Below, one piece after another: positions 34,811 to 43,912 of a stretch of 64,000 nt of DNA (position 1 is its first letter; each line of letters starts with the position of its first letter). The stretch covers positions 2,914,001 through 2,978,000 of the forward strand of contig NZ_CP102486.1 of the NCBI RefSeq assembly GCF_026261605.1. The letters run 5' to 3'. The translations under genes were made by a program, and so were the position numbers. The DNA is from Dechloromonas sp. A34. GTDB taxonomy: Bacteria > Pseudomonadota > Gammaproteobacteria > Burkholderiales > Rhodocyclaceae. Below the pieces are notes generated by a model, which worked only from the letters and a program-made list of their open reading frames with translations, did no database searches and was not told where the DNA came from.

Positions 34811-37513
34811 ATGCCGGTACACCTCATTCATCGTCGCGCCCTGGTCTTCGTGGTCGGTCTGGCAATCGTCGCATTCAGCAACTGGGCCGCGGCCGATCCC
34901 CCCTCGCGGGTTGCCCGGCTCAGCTACACGGCCGGCGCCGTCAGCTTCTCGCCGGCCGGCGAAAACGACTGGGTGAAGGCGAGCCTCAACCGCCCGCTGG
35001 GTCCCGGTGACCGCCTGTGGACCGATAGCGGTGGTCGGGCGCGGGCCGAAATCCAGGTCGGCGGCGCGATGATCCGGATGGATGGTGGAACCAGCCTGTC
35101 CGTACTCAATCTCGACGATCGCATCACCCAGTTGCAGGTGACGCAGGGCTCGTTGAATGTCCGCGTCCGGCGGCTCGACGCGAATCAGGTCTTCGAGGTC
35201 GATACCCCGAATCTCGCCTTTACGTTGCGCCAGCCCGGTGCCTATCGGATCGATGTCGATCCCGAGGGCAATGCGACGACCATCATCGTCCGCCAGGGCA
35301 AGGGTGAGGCCTATGGCGAAGATGCGGCCTATGTGATCGATGCACAGCAGCCCTATCGCTTCACCGGTACCGGCCTGCGCGATTACCAGCGGCTCGAGGC
35401 GCAACGCCTCGATGATTTCGACCGCTGGGCGGGCAGCCGCGATCGCGGCTATGACAACTCGCGCTCCGCGCGTTATGTCTCTTCCGACGTCGTCGGCTAT
35501 CAGGACCTCGATGACAACGGGACCTGGCGGGTCGATAACAGTTATGGCAACGTCTGGGTCCCGAATCGCGTTGCCACCAACTGGGTACCCTACAGCGATG
35601 GTCACTGGGCCTGGGTCGACCCCTGGGGCTGGACGTGGATTGACAATGCGCCCTGGGGTTATGCCGTCTCCCACTACGGTCGCTGGGCCAACCTGCGTGG
35701 CCAGTGGGCCTGGGTGCCCGGCCCGGTGCGATCCCGCGCCTACTACGCCCCGGCGCTGGTCGCTTTCGTCGGCGGCAGCAACTTCCAGCTCAGTATCTCG
35801 AGCGGCAGCATCGGCGCCGTCGCCTGGTTCCCGCTAGCCCCGCGCGAAGTCTATCGGCCATCCTATCCGGTCAGCCGACGCTACTTCGAAAACGTCAATC
35901 GCAGCAATACGGTGATCACTAACACGGTCATCAACCAGCAGTACACCACGATCAATACCACCAATGTGACCAACGTGGTGTACGCCAACCGCCAGATTAC
36001 GGGCGCGGTGGTTGCCGTGCCGACGACGGCCTTTGTCCAGTCGCAGCCGGTGTCCAGCGGGCGGCAGCGGGTTTCCCGTGAGGCCCTGGTCGGGCGACCG
36101 GTGATGGTGGCGCCGAGTGTGGCGCCGACCGAAAGAAGTGTGCGGGGTGCTGCCGCCAACTCCGACCAGCCGCCACCCAAGGTCTTCCAGCGACCGGTCG
36201 TCGCGCGCACTGCTGTGCCTGCAGCCCATGCCGGCTTCGCGGCGCAACGCGAACAACTCGCTACCAAGCCTGGCCGGCCGCTCGATGCCGCCAGCCGCCA
36301 GAGATTGAAAGCCGAAGCCAGCGCACCGGCGCCGGTCGTCAAGGTTCTCGCCCCGAGCAACGAACCCGTCAAGGCGGCACCACCGCCGACTGCGGCGCGG
36401 CCGGATGAGCGGCGCGGCCGAGCGGAATCGCGTCAGGAATCAGTCGCACCGGTACTGCCGAGCGCACCGCCACCCGACAAGTCAGCGCCGACGGTCAAGC
36501 CGCCGGTGCCGGTTGCTTCGGTGCCGGAGGCGCGGGGAAAACGCGAGAGCGATGAGCGCCGTGGCTCGCCGAATGCGCGTCGGGATAGCGCCGTACCGAT
36601 GGTGCCGAGCGCACCGCCACCCGACAAGTCAGCGCCGACGGCCAAGCCGCCGGTGCCGGTTGCTTCGGTGCCGGAGGCGCGGGGAAAACGCGAGAGCGAT
36701 GAGCGCCGTGGCTCGCCGAATTCGCGTCGGGATAGCGCCGTACCGATGGTGCCGAGCGCACCGCCACCCGACAAGTCAGCGCCGACGGCCAAGCCGCCGG
36801 TGCCGGTTGCTTCGGTGCCGGAGGCGCGGGGCAAACGCGAGAGCGATGAGCGCCGCGGCTCGCCGGATGCGCGTCGGGATAGCGCCGTACCGATGCTGCC
36901 GAGCGCACCGCCACCCGACAAGGCTGCGGCACCGATGCCGAAGCCACGTGAGCAGCCGGAAACGGATGCCAGGCGCGAGCAGCGCTTGCCTGCTGCAACG
37001 CCGCCGTCAGAAAAGGCCGGCTCGGCAATACCCGCCCTCAGGCCGGACCGGAGCCAGGAAGCGGCCGGGCAGCCGCCTGAATCGCGCGGCCGGGGCGAAG
37101 CGCGCAACAGGAACGAGGCACCGGCCTCTCCGGTCGCCCAGCCCAAAGCCGCTGCGCCTCCGGAAAGCGCGCCACGACCGGCCAAAGCGCCGGAAGCGCC
37201 GGCCCGGGAGCCTCGTGGTCAGGACCAACGCGGTAGTGCCGAGCCGCGTCCGCCGGTGGTGACACCGCCGCCGCGCCCGCCCGAACCGAAAGCTCCGCCA
37301 CCGCTGGCACCACCGCCGCAACCGGCTGCTCCGCCGCCTCCGCCTCTTCCAGCTCAGGCAGCCCCGCCGCCTCCGCCTCCGCCAGCGCCGAAGGCTGCAC
37401 CACCGACACCGGCTCCCCAGGCCGCGCCACCGGCCACCGAGAAGCCGAAGGAGCAGCAACGCGGTCGTGGTGACAAGGAACGCGATGACGACAAGCCGCC
37501 GCGTGATAAATAG
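34811..37513 (+). CDS. Large exported FecR/DUF6600-type protein with proline-rich repeats
   Basis: 900 aa. A signal peptide ends NWAAADP. A FecR-like domain (about 35-155; ARLSYTAGAVSFSPAGENDW, GDRLWTDSGGRARAEI) comes first. A Trp-rich DUF6600-like block follows (about 225-330; SDGHWAWVDPWGWTWID, APWGYAVSHYGRWA). The C-terminal half is disordered, with Pro, Ala, Arg and Lys, including three 49-residue tandem repeats and a long poly-Pro region. It is probably a periplasmic or envelope protein. No kinase or sigma partner is adjacent. The function is unknown. Confidence 0.85.
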   Translation: MPVHLIHRRALVFVVGLAIVAFSNWAAADPPSRVARLSYTAGAVSFSPAGENDWVKASLNRPLGPGDRLWTDSGGRARAEIQVGGAMIRMDGGTSLSVLNLDDRITQLQVTQGSLNVRVRRLDANQVFEVDTPNLAFTLRQPGAYRIDVDPEGNATTIIVRQGKGEAYGEDAAYVIDAQQPYRFTGTGLRDYQRLEAQRLDDFDRWAGSRDRGYDNSRSARYVSSDVVGYQDLDDNGTWRVDNSYGNVWVPNRVATNWVPYSDGHWAWVDPWGWTWIDNAPWGYAVSHYGRWANLRGQWAWVPGPVRSRAYYAPALVAFVGGSNFQLSISSGSIGAVAWFPLAPREVYRPSYPVSRRYFENVNRSNTVITNTVINQQYTTINTTNVTNVVYANRQITGAVVAVPTTAFVQSQPVSSGRQRVSREALVGRPVMVAPSVAPTERSVRGAAANSDQPPPKVFQRPVVARTAVPAAHAGFAAQREQLATKPGRPLDAASRQRLKAEASAPAPVVKVLAPSNEPVKAAPPPTAARPDERRGRAESRQESVAPVLPSAPPPDKSAPTVKPPVPVASVPEARGKRESDERRGSPNARRDSAVPMVPSAPPPDKSAPTAKPPVPVASVPEARGKRESDERRGSPNSRRDSAVPMVPSAPPPDKSAPTAKPPVPVASVPEARGKRESDERRGSPDARRDSAVPMLPSAPPPDKAAAPMPKPREQPETDARREQRLPAATPPSEKAGSAIPALRPDRSQEAAGQPPESRGRGEARNRNEAPASPVAQPKAAAPPESAPRPAKAPEAPAREPRGQDQRGSAEPRPPVVTPPPRPPEPKAPPPLAPPPQPAAPPPPPLPAQAAPPPPPPPAPKAAPPTPAPQAAPPATEKPKEQQRGRGDKERDDDKPPRDK
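36458..36925 (+). repeat. 147-bp tandem repeat inside the FecR-like gene
   Basis: Units begin at 36458, 36605 and 36752, each 147 bp (49 codons), and a fourth partial unit begins at 36899. Units start PSAPPPDKSAPT and carry VASVPEARGKRESDERRGSP. They differ by only a few bases, so copy number can change by recombination and assembly could collapse it. Confidence 0.95.
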
Positions 37514-37542
37514 ACAACCCGGCCAGTGACTGATGAGAACAA

Positions 37543-37575
37543 CCGAGGGGCCGCCGCTCAAGCCGCAGCCCTCGG
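37543..37575 (+). terminator. Possible weak terminator after FecR-like gene
   Basis: A CCGAGGG/CCCTCGG stem closes a GC-rich loop and is followed by CTTTGTC. The T-run is short, so confidence is low. Confidence 0.35.
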
Positions 37576-37607
37576 CTTTGTCTGGTGTCCGGTGTTTCAT
37601 GGCCCAT

Positions 37608-37650
37608 TGTGTGCCAGCAAACGGAGCGCCTCGGGCGGAAGGGAAATACT
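37608..37650 (+). promoter_or_regulatory. Crp-type operator plus -10 for Spy/CpxP-like gene
   Basis: TGTGTGCCAGCAAACGGA (37608-37625) has two mismatches. AATACT (37645-37650) lies at the exact spacing. The predicted start is 37657. Confidence 0.65.
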
Positions 37651-37717
37651 GAATCCTCGAAGGCCATGTCCGGGAATTGTCCGGGACGCAAGGGCCTGAG
37701 CCACGAGGAGAACGAAC

Positions 37718-38220
37718 ATGAAACAGAACCCCCTTCAATTTACCCAGGCTGGAGCGCGGCTGTTGGCGGCGGCGGCTCTGGCTGCCAGCCTGGTCTTCGC
37801 GCCGGCGCGGTGCTGGCTGCCGACAAGGTGTCCCACACGGTCCGCGCCGAGCAGCATGGCAAGAAGATGCACGACAAACTGATGATCACGCAGGCCCAGG
37901 AAGAGCAGTGGGGCAAGGTCGCCCAGGTCATGGCCGAGAACGCGAAGACCATGGATACCCTGACCCAGGCCAGGGCCGATCGCGCCAAGGAAATGACGGC
38001 GGTCGACGATCTCAAGTCCTATGGCGAGATCACCGATGCCCATGCCGACGGGATCAAGAAGCTGACGCCGGTGTTTGCGACCCTCTATGCCAGCATGTCG
38101 GACCCGCAGAAAAAAGTTGCCGATACCTTGTTCCGCCGCGGTGACCGCATGCAAGGCATGCACAGGCAGGGACATCGCCACGGTCATCGCCATGACCAAA
38201 TGAAGCCCGACAGCAAGTGA
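37718..38220 (+). pseudogene. Spy/CpxP-like periplasmic chaperone, frame broken in signal peptide
   Basis: ATG 37718 follows GAGGAGAACGAAC and begins a signal peptide (ARLLAAAALAASLVFAP). In the given sequence that frame then degenerates, while the next frame continues AVLAADKVSHTVRAEQHGKK and an LTxxQ-type helical protein (MITQAQEEQWGKVAQVM, LYASMSDPQKKVADTLF) with a His-rich end. One extra base near 37801-37808 joins them into a 167-aa protein. It is a likely base-call error. The family chaperones envelope proteins under stress. Confidence 0.82.
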
Positions 38221-38308
38221 GCCAGGCTCCGGAAGCCACTGATGAACTCAGGCGCTTCCGGCCGCGAGGCCACCGATGCACCCACCATCCCGGAAAGGGA
38301 AAACTACT

Positions 38309-38647
38309 ATGACGAACACTTCAATAGGCCAGACCATCGACATCTGGTCGATCGGCCGCAAGCTGCTGTCGACCATCGCGATGGCATCGGCAGTGATGAC
38401 GCTGAGCGTTTCACCTGCGCTCGCCGATCGAGACGGCAACCATGGTCGGGGCGACCGGCATGGCAAACACAGCCAGAAGCATTCGCGGGGCGATCACGAC
38501 AGCTATCGCCAGGCCAACCGTTACCAGCGAACCTACCCGCAACCCTACTACTACGCCCAGCCCGTCTATGTCCCGCCACCGGTTTACTACGAACCGCAAC
38601 GCTCGCCCGGCATCAGTCTGTTCTTCCCGCTTGACCTCCGGCGATAA
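38309..38647 (+). CDS. Exported His/Arg/Tyr-rich protein
   Basis: 112 aa from ATG 38309 (RBS GGAAAGGG further upstream). It has a signal peptide (IAMASAVMTLSVSPALA), a His/Arg/Asp-rich segment (GNHGRGDRHGKHSQKHSRGD) and a Tyr/Pro/Gln stretch (QPYYYAQPVYVPPPVYY), ending FFPLDLRR. It resembles small exported proteins near stress genes, but no domain is recognised. It is probably co-transcribed with the Spy-like gene. Confidence 0.7.
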   Translation: MTNTSIGQTIDIWSIGRKLLSTIAMASAVMTLSVSPALADRDGNHGRGDRHGKHSQKHSRGDHDSYRQANRYQRTYPQPYYYAQPVYVPPPVYYEPQRSPGISLFFPLDLRR

Positions 38648-38726
38648 CGGCAAGGGCTGGCGCTCGCGATCGATCGCTGGTAACGCGACAGCCGCCGGCA
38701 GGCGGCGCTCGCCCAGGGTGGCTATC

Positions 38727-38769
38727 TGTGCGCCAGCGAACGGACCTGATCGACCTGGCATCGTATTGT
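38727..38769 (+). promoter_or_regulatory. Crp-type operator plus -10 for collagen-like gene 2
   Basis: TGTGCGCCAGCGAACGGA (38727-38744) has one mismatch (position 16). TATTGT (38764-38769) lies at the exact spacing. The predicted start is 38776. Confidence 0.75.
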
Positions 38770-38842
38770 TCAGAGGTCGCTCCCGATGGTCGCCAGACCA
38801 TCAACAAGAGGCGTTTTCATTCAATAGCCAAGAGGAATCAAA

Positions 38843-39148
38843 ATGAAATATTCAGTGATCTTTTCCGCAGTATTGGTCGCGCTGGCTTTAAGCGCATGTG
38901 ACAAACCGACGGTGGTGCAACCGACTGTCGTGACCGTACCGGCTCCGGCTCCGGTTCCGGGCCCACCGGGCCCGACTGGGGCTACCGGCTCCAGCGGCAT
39001 GACCGGATCCTCGGGGGCTCCTGGAATGACCGGCTCGACCGGCGATACCGGTGCCACCGGTTCGACCGGCGGCACTGGAGCGCAGGGCGAGCCAGGCAAA
39101 ACTGGCGGCGATACCATTGTCGTTGTCCCGCCGGCCCCGGCACGCTGA
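38843..39148 (+). CDS. Collagen-like Gly-X-Y repeat lipoprotein (copy 2)
   Basis: 101 aa with lipobox LALSAC, a Pro/Val spacer (VVQPTVVTVPAPAPVPG), about nineteen Gly-X-Y triplets (GPPGPTGATGSSGMTGSSG) and a tail TIVVVPPAPAR resembling copy 1 at 24068. The repeats include Pro and Met as well as Thr. An envelope-anchored triple-helical stalk is inferred. Confidence 0.85.
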   Translation: MKYSVIFSAVLVALALSACDKPTVVQPTVVTVPAPAPVPGPPGPTGATGSSGMTGSSGAPGMTGSTGDTGATGSTGGTGAQGEPGKTGGDTIVVVPPAPAR

Positions 39149-39243
39149 GTATCCGGCAACACAAGGCAGGTCCCTGACCGCGGCTGAGCACCAGATTTCT
39201 GCGTAGCCGGTGCCGAGAGCCTGCCTCGTGTGGCAGGCAAACC

Positions 39244-40632
39244 ATGCTCGCGCGCGGTTTCAGGTTTCTTGCGGTGGCGGCAGCCGTCCTGTTCGTGACG
39301 GCAGGGTGCGCCGCGCTCCCCGATAGCGATGCCCTGATCGATCAGCATTCCGGGCGGGCCGCCCAATTCGAGAATGCCGGCGGCCCGCTCTCGGCGCAGA
39401 AAGGCGCGGCCATCGTGGCCGACCTTAAACGCAGATCCGGCGACATCGATATTCTCGACAAGCAGATTGCGCTGGAACAGGCCATTGTCGGCAGCCCGCT
39501 GATCACCGGCAACAAGGTGCTCCTCCTGCAGGACGGTACGGCCACCTATGCGGCGATGTTTGCGGCAATCCGCGCCGCCCGCGACCATATCAATGTCGAA
39601 ACCTACATCATCGAGGACGACGAAATCGGGCGCCAGTTCGCCGATCTGTTGCTGCTTCAGCAGCAGCGCGGCATTCAGGTCAATCTGATCTATGACAGCG
39701 TCGGCTGCATCAATACGCCCAAGGCCTTCTTCGAACGCCTGCAACAGGGCGGCATCAATGTCCTCGAATTCAACCCGATCAACCCGCTGGCGGCCGGCAA
39801 GCCGTGGTTGCTCAATCATCGCGACCACCGAAAACTGCTGGTGGTCGACGGGCGCATCGCCTTTCTGGGCGGGATCAATATCAGCAGCGTCTATTCCTCG
39901 GGGTCGGGTACCCGGCGGCACATGGAAGCTGAACAAAAGAAAAGTGCCTGGCGCGATACCGACCTGCAGGTCGAAGGTCCCGTGGTGGGCGAATTGCAGA
40001 AACTGTTCATCGAGACCTGGGCCAAGCAGCAGGGCAAGCCGCTGGCCGCCCGCAAGTATTTCCCCGAATTGCGGAGTCAGGGCAAGGATATCGTGCGCGC
40101 CATCGGCAGTTCGCCCGACGAGCCCTACAGCCTGATCTACGTGACGCTGATGTCGGCCATCGGCAATGCTGAACGCCAGATCCAGCTGACCAATGCCTAC
40201 TTCGTTCCCGACGCCCAGTTGCTCAAGGCGCTGACCGATGCCGCCGGACGGGGCGTCGAGGTGACATTGATACTGCCCAGCCATACCGACTCGGAAATCG
40301 TATTTCAGGCCGGGCGCGCGCACTATTCCCCGCTGCTCAAGGCCGGCGTCAGGATCTATGAGCGGCGCGGTGCGCTGCTTCACTCGAAGACCGCGCTGAT
40401 CGACGGCGTCTGGTCCTGCGTCGGCTCGACCAACCTCGACTGGCGCAGTTTTCTCGACAACGACGAGGTCAATGCGGTCGTGCTCGGGCGCGATTTCGCC
40501 GGGCAGATGACGGCGATGATCAACCGCGACCTCACAGCGTCGGAGGCGATCACTCTGGAGAAGTGGGAGCAGCGCTCGTTGCTGCTGCGCATCAAGGAGT
40601 GGGGCGCCAGCCTGTTGCAGCGACTGCTTTAG
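39244..40632 (+). CDS. Cardiolipin synthase / phospholipase D family lipoprotein
   Basis: 462 aa with an N-terminal lipobox (LFVTAGC), unusual for a Cls enzyme, which is normally membrane-spanning. Two HKD motifs are intact: HRKLLVVDGRIAFLGG near residue 198 and HSKTALIDGVWSCVGSTN near 380, so it should form the phospholipase D-type active site. It synthesises cardiolipin from two phosphatidylglycerol or PG plus PE. A small hairpin (GCCTGCC/GGCAGGC, 39219-39238) lies just before the start. Confidence 0.88.
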   Translation: MLARGFRFLAVAAAVLFVTAGCAALPDSDALIDQHSGRAAQFENAGGPLSAQKGAAIVADLKRRSGDIDILDKQIALEQAIVGSPLITGNKVLLLQDGTATYAAMFAAIRAARDHINVETYIIEDDEIGRQFADLLLLQQQRGIQVNLIYDSVGCINTPKAFFERLQQGGINVLEFNPINPLAAGKPWLLNHRDHRKLLVVDGRIAFLGGINISSVYSSGSGTRRHMEAEQKKSAWRDTDLQVEGPVVGELQKLFIETWAKQQGKPLAARKYFPELRSQGKDIVRAIGSSPDEPYSLIYVTLMSAIGNAERQIQLTNAYFVPDAQLLKALTDAAGRGVEVTLILPSHTDSEIVFQAGRAHYSPLLKAGVRIYERRGALLHSKTALIDGVWSCVGSTNLDWRSFLDNDEVNAVVLGRDFAGQMTAMINRDLTASEAITLEKWEQRSLLLRIKEWGASLLQRLL

Positions 40633-40649
40633 CCCACAGGGTTGCGGCC

Positions 40650-40728
40650 AAAAAAATGCCCGGTACGGGCTGGCCGTGCCGGGCAAAATACAGAAGGTGT
40701 TCGAAAAGGGGGTGGGGCGCGAACACCT
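40650..40728 (-). ncRNA. Small RNA with C-rich hairpin loop, copy 2
   Basis: On the minus strand the 5' hairpin has a 9-bp stem (40728-40720 with 40703-40695) around a loop containing GCCCCACCCCC. The terminator stem GCCCGGCACGG/CCGTACCGGGC (40684-40658) ends in U7 (40656-40650). Length is about 79 nt. The stem, loop core and terminator match copy 1 at 20639 nearly base for base, with differences mostly in loops and linkers. The predicted start, 40728, is the first stem base. It lies 3' to the cls gene on the opposite strand, and its run-through would be antisense to cls. Confidence 0.82.
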
Positions 40729-40734
40729 GACGCC

Positions 40735-40779
40735 ATGTTCTACTTATTCGTCATTAAGTTCTGTGCGCTACCGTACATA
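40735..40779 (-). promoter_or_regulatory. Crp-type operator plus -10 for small RNA copy 2
   Basis: Plus-strand TGTGCGCTACCGTACATA (40762-40779) is a perfect consensus match, and the minus reading TGTACGGTAGCGCACAGA is near-perfect. In the minus direction GAACAT (40740-40735) falls at exactly the class II spacing. No suitable -10 exists at the same distance on the plus strand. Confidence 0.78.
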
Positions 40780-40877
40780 AGAGAAAACTTGTGCACCGGG
40801 GTCTGATCTCGCGACGGGATGGCGATCCGCTCCGACATGGCAGGGTTTTCGCCGCCGCCGTCGGCCTGGCCTGCTTG

Positions 40878-40920
40878 GGTGCGGCGGCGCACAGACCGGC
40901 CGGAAGGTGCCGACTAGCCT
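40878..40920 (+). promoter_or_regulatory. Crp-type operator plus -10 for general stress protein gene
   Basis: GGTGCGGCGGCGCACAGA (40878-40895) mismatches only at position 1. TAGCCT (40915-40920), preceded by C, lies at the exact spacing. The predicted start is 40927, a 38-nt leader. Confidence 0.75.
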
Positions 40921-40964
40921 GTGGATTCACCCGTCGAGCACGGGTCAATCCAAGGAGAGTCAAT

Positions 40965-41492
40965 ATGGATCAATATCGCCATCACGTATCGGGCTTTTTT
41001 GCCCACCGCGAAGAAGCCGAAGGCGCGCTTTCCCGACTCGTCGAGCAGGGCCTGCCACGCAGTCAGTTGCAACTTTTCGCTGCCGACTCGGGGCCGGCCG
41101 TTACCAAGCCGCAGGGCGAGAGCAACGAGGTGCTGAACAACGTTCTGGTCGACGGCGCCATCGGTACGGCGGTCGGTACCGGCATTGGCGCCCTGGCGCA
41201 ACTGGCGCTGGTTGCCAGCAGTGCCACCTTGTTCGTCGCCAGCCCGCTGGTTGCGCCGCTGGTCATGCTCGGCTGGGGCGCCAGTCTCGGTGCCCTGGTT
41301 GGCGCTGCCGCCGGAGCCAATACCGACGTCAAACCCAAGGAAGGCTGGCTTTCGGACCTGGTCCAGGATGCCATCGCCAACGGCCAGGTGGTTCTGGTCG
41401 TGCAGACCCGGACCGAGCAGGAGACGGCAACCGCCCGCGAGGTGATCGGCGCGGCAGTCGGCGAGTTCAAAGACGTTGCCAGCCTTACCTGA
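40965..41492 (+). CDS. General stress protein 17M-like membrane protein
   Basis: 175 aa from ATG 40965, behind AAGGAGAG. The N-terminus HHVSGFFAHREEAEGALSRL resembles the general-stress-protein-17M-like domain (a short flavinator-type fold). A glycine-rich hydrophobic pair of segments follows (GTAVGTGIGALAQLALVAS, ASPLVAPLVMLGWGASLGA). The C-terminal part has VVLVVQTRTEQETATAREVI. It is probably an inner-membrane stress protein of unknown function. Confidence 0.78.
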   Translation: MDQYRHHVSGFFAHREEAEGALSRLVEQGLPRSQLQLFAADSGPAVTKPQGESNEVLNNVLVDGAIGTAVGTGIGALAQLALVASSATLFVASPLVAPLVMLGWGASLGALVGAAAGANTDVKPKEGWLSDLVQDAIANGQVVLVVQTRTEQETATAREVIGAAVGEFKDVASLT

Positions 41493-41494
41493 AC

Positions 41495-42564
41495 ATGATC
41501 GAGATTCGCAAAGGCCAGGCGCCGGCTCAACTTGAACGAACCGAGTTCAGTCGCCGTTTTCGCGAGGCCTTTGTCGATCCTGATTTCCGGAATGAAGATC
41601 AGGCTATCGCCCGGCTCGAAGAAATCGCCTGGCAGATATATCTCGTCGGCCGCAAGGCGCCCTTCACCCGCCGGGCGGGTCGGGGTATGCCGATCCCGAG
41701 TACGAACTGTCGGTCGAGTGGCTGGCGACCAAGGCGCGCATCGATGAAGCCCAGCGTCGCTGGTCTGATGTGGCGAGCTCGTCGCGGGTCCTGCTGATCT
41801 GCGGTTCGGCGCGCAATGACGGCACCTGTCCGGGCGAGATGTCGAAGTCTTTCCGATTGGTCGGGCTGGCTCGCGAAATCCTGGAGCAGGCGGCAATCGA
41901 GGTCGATGTGCTCGACCTCAGCCAGCTGACTTCCGAATATGGCCGCAACATCTTCCCCTGCAAGGGCTGCGTCTCGACAGCCATGCCGCTCTGCCACTGG
42001 CCGTGCAGTTGCTACCCGAACCACACGCTGAACCAGACCAACGACTGGATGGCGGAAATCTACGAACGATGGACCGCCGCCCATGCGGTGATCATCGTCA
42101 CACCGGTCTATTGGTATCAAAGCCCCAGTCCCTTGAAGCTGATGATCGACCGCCTGGTCTGTGCCGACGGCGGCAACCCCGACCCGACCTCGACCTCGGG
42201 CAAGACGGCGGCCAAGGCCAAGGCGCTCGAAATGGCCGGCTGGGACTACCCGAAGCACCTGGCCGGGCGGGCTTATGGTCTGGTCGTCCACGGTGACGTG
42301 GCCGGTATCGAAGATGCCCGCCGCGCGCTGTCGGACTGGCTGGACTGGATGGGCTTCATCGATGCCGGTGCCGCCGCCCGGCTCGACCGCTACATCGGTT
42401 ACTACGAGCCGTACGCAACCAGCCACGAAGCCCTGGACCGCGACGAAGCGATGCAGGAAGAAACGCGCAACGTGGCGCGGGCCGTCGCCAAGGCCGTGCT
42501 TGAGCTGCGGGCCGGACGACTGCAGGCCGTGCAGCCGGCGTTGTCGCGACCGCGACCCAAATAG
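41495..42564 (+). pseudogene. NADPH-dependent FMN reductase / flavodoxin-family protein, frameshifted
   Basis: The frame from ATG 41495 (GQAPAQLERTEFSRRFREAF, GRKAPFTRRAG) loses sense near 41678-41685. The next frame continues YADPEYELSVEWLATKARID and then the whole flavin domain (VLLICGSARNDGTCPGEMSK, VTPVYWYQSPSPLKLMIDRL, cysteines in CKGCVSTAMPLCHWPCSC). One extra C in GGTCGGGG joins both into 356 aa. The fold reduces or binds FMN. A base-call error is likely. It follows the stress-protein gene by 2 bp. Confidence 0.85.
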
Positions 42565-42570
42565 AGGTGA

Positions 42571-43890
42571 ATGATGAAAACGAACCTGACCCCGCTATTG
42601 ATCGGCCTGCTGGCGCTGACCCTTGCCGCTTGCGGCGAAATGGCCAAGCTGCCGGTCTCGGCTGGCACCGGTAGCCAGCCGGCGTTGCCGGCGCCGGTAC
42701 GGAATGTCATTCCCACCGTCAATATCGCACCGGCCAAAGGCTGGGCGGTCGGTGCCTCGCCGCTGGCGGCACCGGGCACCCGGGTCGCCGCGTTTGCCGG
42801 CGGCCTCGATCACCCGCGCTGGCTCTACGTGCTGCCCAATGGCGATGTACTGGTCGCCGAGACCAATGCCCCGCCCAAACCCGACGACGCCCAAGGCGTC
42901 AGGGGCTGGGTGATGGGCAAGGTGATGAAACGTGCCGGTGCGCGGGTGCCCAGCGCCAACCGCATTACCTTGCTGCGTGACGGCGATGGCGACGGGGTGG
43001 CCGAATTCCGCTCGGTATTGCTGGAAGGACTGAATTCGCCATTCGGCATGGCCCTGGTCGGCAACGATCTCTATGTCGCCAACTCGGATGCAGTACTGCG
43101 CTTTCCCTACACGGCCGGCGATACGCGCATCACGGTGCCCGGCACCAAGGTCGTCGACCTGCCGGCCGGCACGATCAATCACCATTGGACCAAGAACCTG
43201 ATTGCCAGCCGGGACGGCAGCAAGCTCTATGTGACGGTCGGCTCGAACAGCAATGTGGCCGAACGCGGCATGGCGGCCGAGGAAGGCCGGGCCGCCATCT
43301 GGGAGGTGGATATCAAGACTGGAGCCCACCGGGTCTTCGCCTCCGGCCTGCGCAACCCGAATGGCCTGGCCTGGGAGCCGGCCAGCGGCGCGCTGTGGAC
43401 GGTGGTCAATGAGCGCGACGAACTGGGCAGCGACCTGGTGCCTGATTACCTCACTTCGGTGCGCGCCGGCGCCTTTTACGGCTGGCCGTACAGCTATTAC
43501 GGCCAGCATGTCGACGAGCGCGTCAGTCCGCCGCACCCCGAACTGGTGGCCAGCGCGATCGCCCCGGACTATGCCATCGGGCCGCACACCGGCTCGCTGG
43601 GCCTGGCTTCTTCGGCCGGTACGACATTGCCCGCTACTTTTGCCAATGGCATGTTCATTGGCCAACATGGCTCCTGGAACCGCAATCCGCACAGCGGTTA
43701 CCAGGTGATCTTCGTTCCCTTCGCCAAGGGCAAGCCCTCCGGCGCACCGCCGGTGGAGGTGCTGACCGGTTTTCTCAGCAAGGACGGCGAAGCCTATGGC
43801 CGGCCGGTCGGCGTTGCGCTCGACAATCGCGGCGCGCTCCTGGTGGCAGATGATGTCGGCAACGTCATCTGGCGGGTGAGCGCACGATGA
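42571..43890 (+). CDS. PQQ-type sugar (sorbosone) dehydrogenase lipoprotein
   Basis: 439 aa with RBS GAGGTGA. A lipobox (LTLAAC) is followed by a six-bladed beta-propeller of the soluble glucose/sorbosone dehydrogenase type: [72 protein letters not shown]. The family oxidises aldoses or sorbosone with PQQ. The true substrate and quinone partner are unknown. It lies 6 bp after the flavin protein gene. Confidence 0.88.
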   Translation: MMKTNLTPLLIGLLALTLAACGEMAKLPVSAGTGSQPALPAPVRNVIPTVNIAPAKGWAVGASPLAAPGTRVAAFAGGLDHPRWLYVLPNGDVLVAETNAPPKPDDAQGVRGWVMGKVMKRAGARVPSANRITLLRDGDGDGVAEFRSVLLEGLNSPFGMALVGNDLYVANSDAVLRFPYTAGDTRITVPGTKVVDLPAGTINHHWTKNLIASRDGSKLYVTVGSNSNVAERGMAAEEGRAAIWEVDIKTGAHRVFASGLRNPNGLAWEPASGALWTVVNERDELGSDLVPDYLTSVRAGAFYGWPYSYYGQHVDERVSPPHPELVASAIAPDYAIGPHTGSLGLASSAGTTLPATFANGMFIGQHGSWNRNPHSGYQVIFVPFAKGKPSGAPPVEVLTGFLSKDGEAYGRPVGVALDNRGALLVADDVGNVIWRVSAR

Positions 43891-43912
43891 ACAGCAGCGC
43901 TGGTCGTTTCAC

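Noticed and set aside
36458..36925. CRISPR-like array
   Set aside because: The units are 147 bp, in frame, with no spacers; they are protein repeats.
38821..40686. Long open frame on the minus strand opposite cls and the collagen-like gene
   Set aside because: Opposite strand of two clear genes. The collagen-like repeats read backwards only as low-complexity Pro/Val sequence. No motif supports it.
40791..40964. GTG-started N-terminal extension of the stress-protein gene
   Set aside because: It would run through the operator and -10 at 40878-40920 and lacks an RBS; ATG 40965 has AAGGAGAG.
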